A stretch of 6,270 nt of DNA. Origin: an uncultured Verrucomicrobiota bacterium. GTDB taxonomy: Bacteria > Verrucomicrobiota > Kiritimatiellia > RFP12 > UBA1067. Below, one piece after another: positions 5,701 through 6,270 of the stretch; the first letter of the stretch is position 1, and each line of letters starts with the position of its first letter. Below the pieces are notes generated by a model. That model was given only the letters and a program-made list of their open reading frames with translations. It was not told the origin of the DNA and did not search any database. Where the stretch lies: assembly GCA_946615275.1 (NCBI GenBank), contig CAMOHV010000082.1, positions 1 to 6,270 of the forward strand, given 5' to 3'. A program made the translations under genes and the position numbers.

Positions 5701-6270
5701 GAGGAATGGGGCGACAAGGTTGGCGGACAGTGCTGGCGCAGCTGGGACGACCTCAAGGACACTTGGCCATGGATGGAGGCCGCCGTGGAGGGGCGCATAG
5801 GCGCGGAGCACTGGAAGTTCAACCGCCCCGGCTGGTGGGCGGATCCCGACATGATGATCGTGGGCCAGCAGTATTCCTTCGGCTTCGACCATCCCACGTT
5901 CCTCACGCCGAACGAGCAGTACACGCACGTCTCGCTGTGGGCCATGCTCGGCTCGCCGCTTCTCATAGGCTGCGATCTCACGACGATGGACGCATTCACG
6001 CGGAACCTGCTCGTGAACGACGAGGTCATCGCGGTGAGCCAGGACCGCATGGGCAAGACGGCCAGGCGCATCCGCCACACCGACGCCGAGAGCGTCTGGA
6101 CGCGTCCGCTCGTCGGCGGCTTCACGGCGGTGGCCCTGGTGAACCGCTATCCGTTCGCGCGCGAGATCAAGGTGTCGTTCGACGAACTCGGCCTGAACGG
6201 GCAGTGCTGGGTGAAGGACCTCTGGCGGCAGAAGTGCGAGGGCAAGCACTCCGGGTTCTACGTCGTGACC
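2728..6270 (+). CDS. Secreted GH5 - NPCBM - Ig-like - GH27 two-enzyme glycoside hydrolase (3' truncated)
   Basis: One frame stays open for 1181 codons to the window edge with no stop. The predicted protein has a Sec signal peptide (1-22), a beta-sandwich region (about 25-170), a GH5-type barrel (about 190-511, acid/base E323, nucleophile E445), an NPCBM-type binding domain (525-673), an Ig-like domain (701-782) and a GH27 barrel with its C-terminal beta domain (787 onward, nucleophile D930, acid/base D1008). GH5 enzymes cleave internal beta-1,4 links in mannans, glucans and related chains; GH27 enzymes remove terminal alpha-linked galactose (some act on N-acetylgalactosamine or beta-arabinopyranose). 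Together they suggest breakdown of a galactose-substituted beta-glycan such as galactomannan, outside the cytoplasm; the substrate is inferred. NPCBM, Ig-like and GH27 domains are a known combination, so the GH5 half looks like an addition in front. The start is set by AAGGAGA. The window ends in the GH27 beta domain, so only a short tail seems to be missing unless more domains follow. Confidence 0.9.
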   Translation, partial: MDPNMIVKMVCAAAAMCVVAGADEFVPKWQVSRHCAKYVTIEGDRVVVDVPPGISNVCAYATAEIDLADWAQCNLEAEVKCSGERVVRDARPGRGVKLALHYTDAVSRERRYPAAPAPEQGGFDWTALQLGVAFGEVPPAAEPKAQVVLGLQQTSGRLEFDLSSFRLRKAPPLFPRVDNDYQVKYPAAVTSRGRMRGVMGRGACRNTEQDIEDLKSYGANLIRLQMNGFARNGKKDRPPATLADWNAWLKRNLDHAEQVLGWLEARGMQMALDMHNPPLGGYGRSGDVFYVQENADAFIEAWRTIARRFKGRKGIYGYDLMNEPAQTKRALPDCDYWNIQRRAAEAIRSIDPDATIIFAANDWSSARAFPYLQALEMDNVIYEVHMYTPGWFTHQGANGAPRPAPGKELAYPNPERGVDKAKLREWLKPVVDFQRRHNARIFVGEFSASIFAPGAGRYLRDCISLFEEFGWDWTYHSFREARWWNVETVIDPATGKSVPCRDNDRFHALVDGFNGRDGSFKGAGTAWVDAFDLSGAVCGYGKRVRAGRSVDGNPLAVSGKKYERGFGTHPESAILFRSNGKVDAFDALVALDDDAKNASPGRKSYGRPTARFKVWADGKIVWNSGDVKLGQKPVPVHVPLAGAKEIILETTGGSQWTAFDSANADWLDARFTCRDGAQIEIDDDPSIKAQLGILTPKAKDEPQINGADIWGVRPGHEVIFRVATSGARPITFSAKGLPEGVILDAKGVLRGVAPSKPGNYDIVVTASNAKGRAVRTIRLAVGDAIALTPPMGWNSWNTLCYRLTAEKAMSAAKAMDESGLADHGWAYINLDDWWQMNNSGQPRVELRKRDFGGREDVIGPVRDAAGRIMPNRSFPDMKALTGYIHSLGLKAGLYSSPGPLTCGKCEGSYGHELQDAESWAEWGFDYVKYDWCSYGEVFKKETGHSPRDKGLYDDMSLREAFIKPYRLMGECIRKQKRDIVYSFCQYGMAHTEEWGDKVGGQCWRSWDDLKDTWPWMEAAVEGRIGAEHWKFNRPGWWADPDMMIVGQQYSFGFDHPTFLTPNEQYTHVSLWAMLGSPLLIGCDLTTMDAFTRNLLVNDEVIAVSQDRMGKTARRIRHTDAESVWTRPLVGGFTAVALVNRYPFAREIKVSFDELGLNGQCWVKDLWRQKCEGKHSGFYVVT
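2800..3237 (+). other. N-terminal beta-sandwich region, possible carbohydrate-binding module
   Basis: Residues about 25-170 alternate short hydrophobic beta strands with polar turns (YVTIEGDRVVVDVPPG, a later KLALHYTD, then LQLGVAF). They end in the pattern LQQTSGRLEFDLSSFRLRK, which resembles the last strands of galactose-binding-like jelly rolls (CBM4/9 type), where a Gly-x-hydrophobic-x-x-Asp motif is common. I infer an ancillary or binding module feeding the GH5 barrel; no specific CBM family can be named by eye. Confidence 0.45.
3295..4260 (+). other. GH5-type catalytic barrel
   Basis: Residues about 190-511. In order: an early strand ANLIRLQ with the conserved Arg R223, DMHNPP with H275 in the active-site rim, YDLMNEP with acid/base E323, YEVHMYTP with H385 and Y387, IFVGEFSA with nucleophile E445, then Trp-rich GWDWTYHSF. 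Spacing and order fit clan GH-A family 5. The subfamily (mannanase, endoglucanase or exo-glycosidase) cannot be decided by eye. Confidence 0.85.
4300..4746 (+). other. NPCBM-type carbohydrate-binding domain
   Basis: Residues 525-673. The pattern fits NPCBM: an opening W-x-D-A-F-D-L-S, then GNPLAVSGKKYERGFGTHPE (the G-x-G-T-H-x-x-S core), a strand with FDALVALDDDA, ARFKVWADGKIVWNS (the F-x-V-x-x-D-G-K motif), and a closing DSANADWLDARF. It commonly precedes alpha-galactosidases and is thought to bind sugars, probably galactosides. Confidence 0.8.
4828..5073 (+). other. Ig-like (He_PIG-type) domain
   Basis: Residues 701-782. The sequence runs through PQINGADIWGVRPG, ITFSAKGLPEGVILDAKGVL with the hallmark G-L-P-x-G-x-x-L-D-x-x-G-x-L-x-G, then KPGNYDIVVTASNAKG. 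This is the putative Ig fold often found just before GH27 barrels, serving as a rigid linker or stabiliser. Confidence 0.8.
5086..6270 (+). other. GH27 alpha-galactosidase module (C-terminus cut by window edge)
   Basis: Residues 787-1181. It opens LTPPMGWNSWN, the GH27 signature, followed by NLDDWWQ with D831 and D832. Next come FPDMKALTGYIHSLGLKAGL and LTCGKCEGSYGHE, then KYDWC with nucleophile D930 and CWRSWDD with acid/base D1008 (R-x-x-x-D from R1004). GWWADPDMMIVG and MLGSPLLIGCDL follow. The C-terminal beta-sandwich begins near residue 1112. About 25-30 residues between DDWW and the D-A-A-G-R-I segment are longer than in plant enzymes. Enzymes of this family retain the anomeric configuration. 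Confidence 0.93.

Overview
The window is GC-rich and every gene I can support lies on the + strand with short gaps or overlaps, as in a bacterial chromosome with dense gene order. Third codon positions are strongly G/C. The mix of a large secreted multi-domain glycoside hydrolase carrying an NPCBM-type domain with housekeeping genes suits a polysaccharide-degrading bacterium, possibly of the Planctomycetota-Verrucomicrobiota-Kiritimatiellota-Lentisphaerota group. That lineage guess rests on domain style alone and is weak.

Layout: (1) bases 1-92 hold the last 29 codons of an unrecognised gene. (2) 109-930 is an Mrp/NBP35-type P-loop ATPase for iron-sulfur cluster handling. (3) 940-1866 is an EamA/DMT-family ten-helix membrane transporter. 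(4) A textbook extended -10 promoter (TGGTATAAT, 1828-1836) lies inside the end of the transporter gene. Just downstream, 1863-2069 encodes an unrecognised 68-residue protein with a signal-peptide-like start. It overlaps the transporter stop by ATGA and overlaps the next gene by ATGA as well. (5) 2066-2689 is queE, a radical-SAM 7-carboxy-7-deazaguanine synthase of the queuosine pathway. (6) From 2728 to the right edge, one uninterrupted frame of 1181 codons runs without a stop.

The last gene is the main content of the window. It encodes, in order, a Sec signal peptide, a beta-sandwich region, a GH5-type TIM barrel with both catalytic glutamates, an NPCBM-type carbohydrate-binding domain, an Ig-like (He_PIG-type) domain, and a GH27 alpha-galactosidase with both catalytic aspartates. 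Two complementary catalytic modules on one secreted chain suggest an enzyme for a galactose-decorated beta-glycan, with galactomannan the leading candidate. The gene is cut by the window edge probably only a short way before its natural end.

The first genes could form one operon (partial gene, mrp, EamA). The promoter at 1828 provides a second start point for the small protein and queE, and perhaps for the hydrolase, since no terminator is visible between queE and the hydrolase. No RNA genes, CRISPR arrays, insertion sequences or obvious repeats were seen, and no gene-free stretch exceeds 40 bases.
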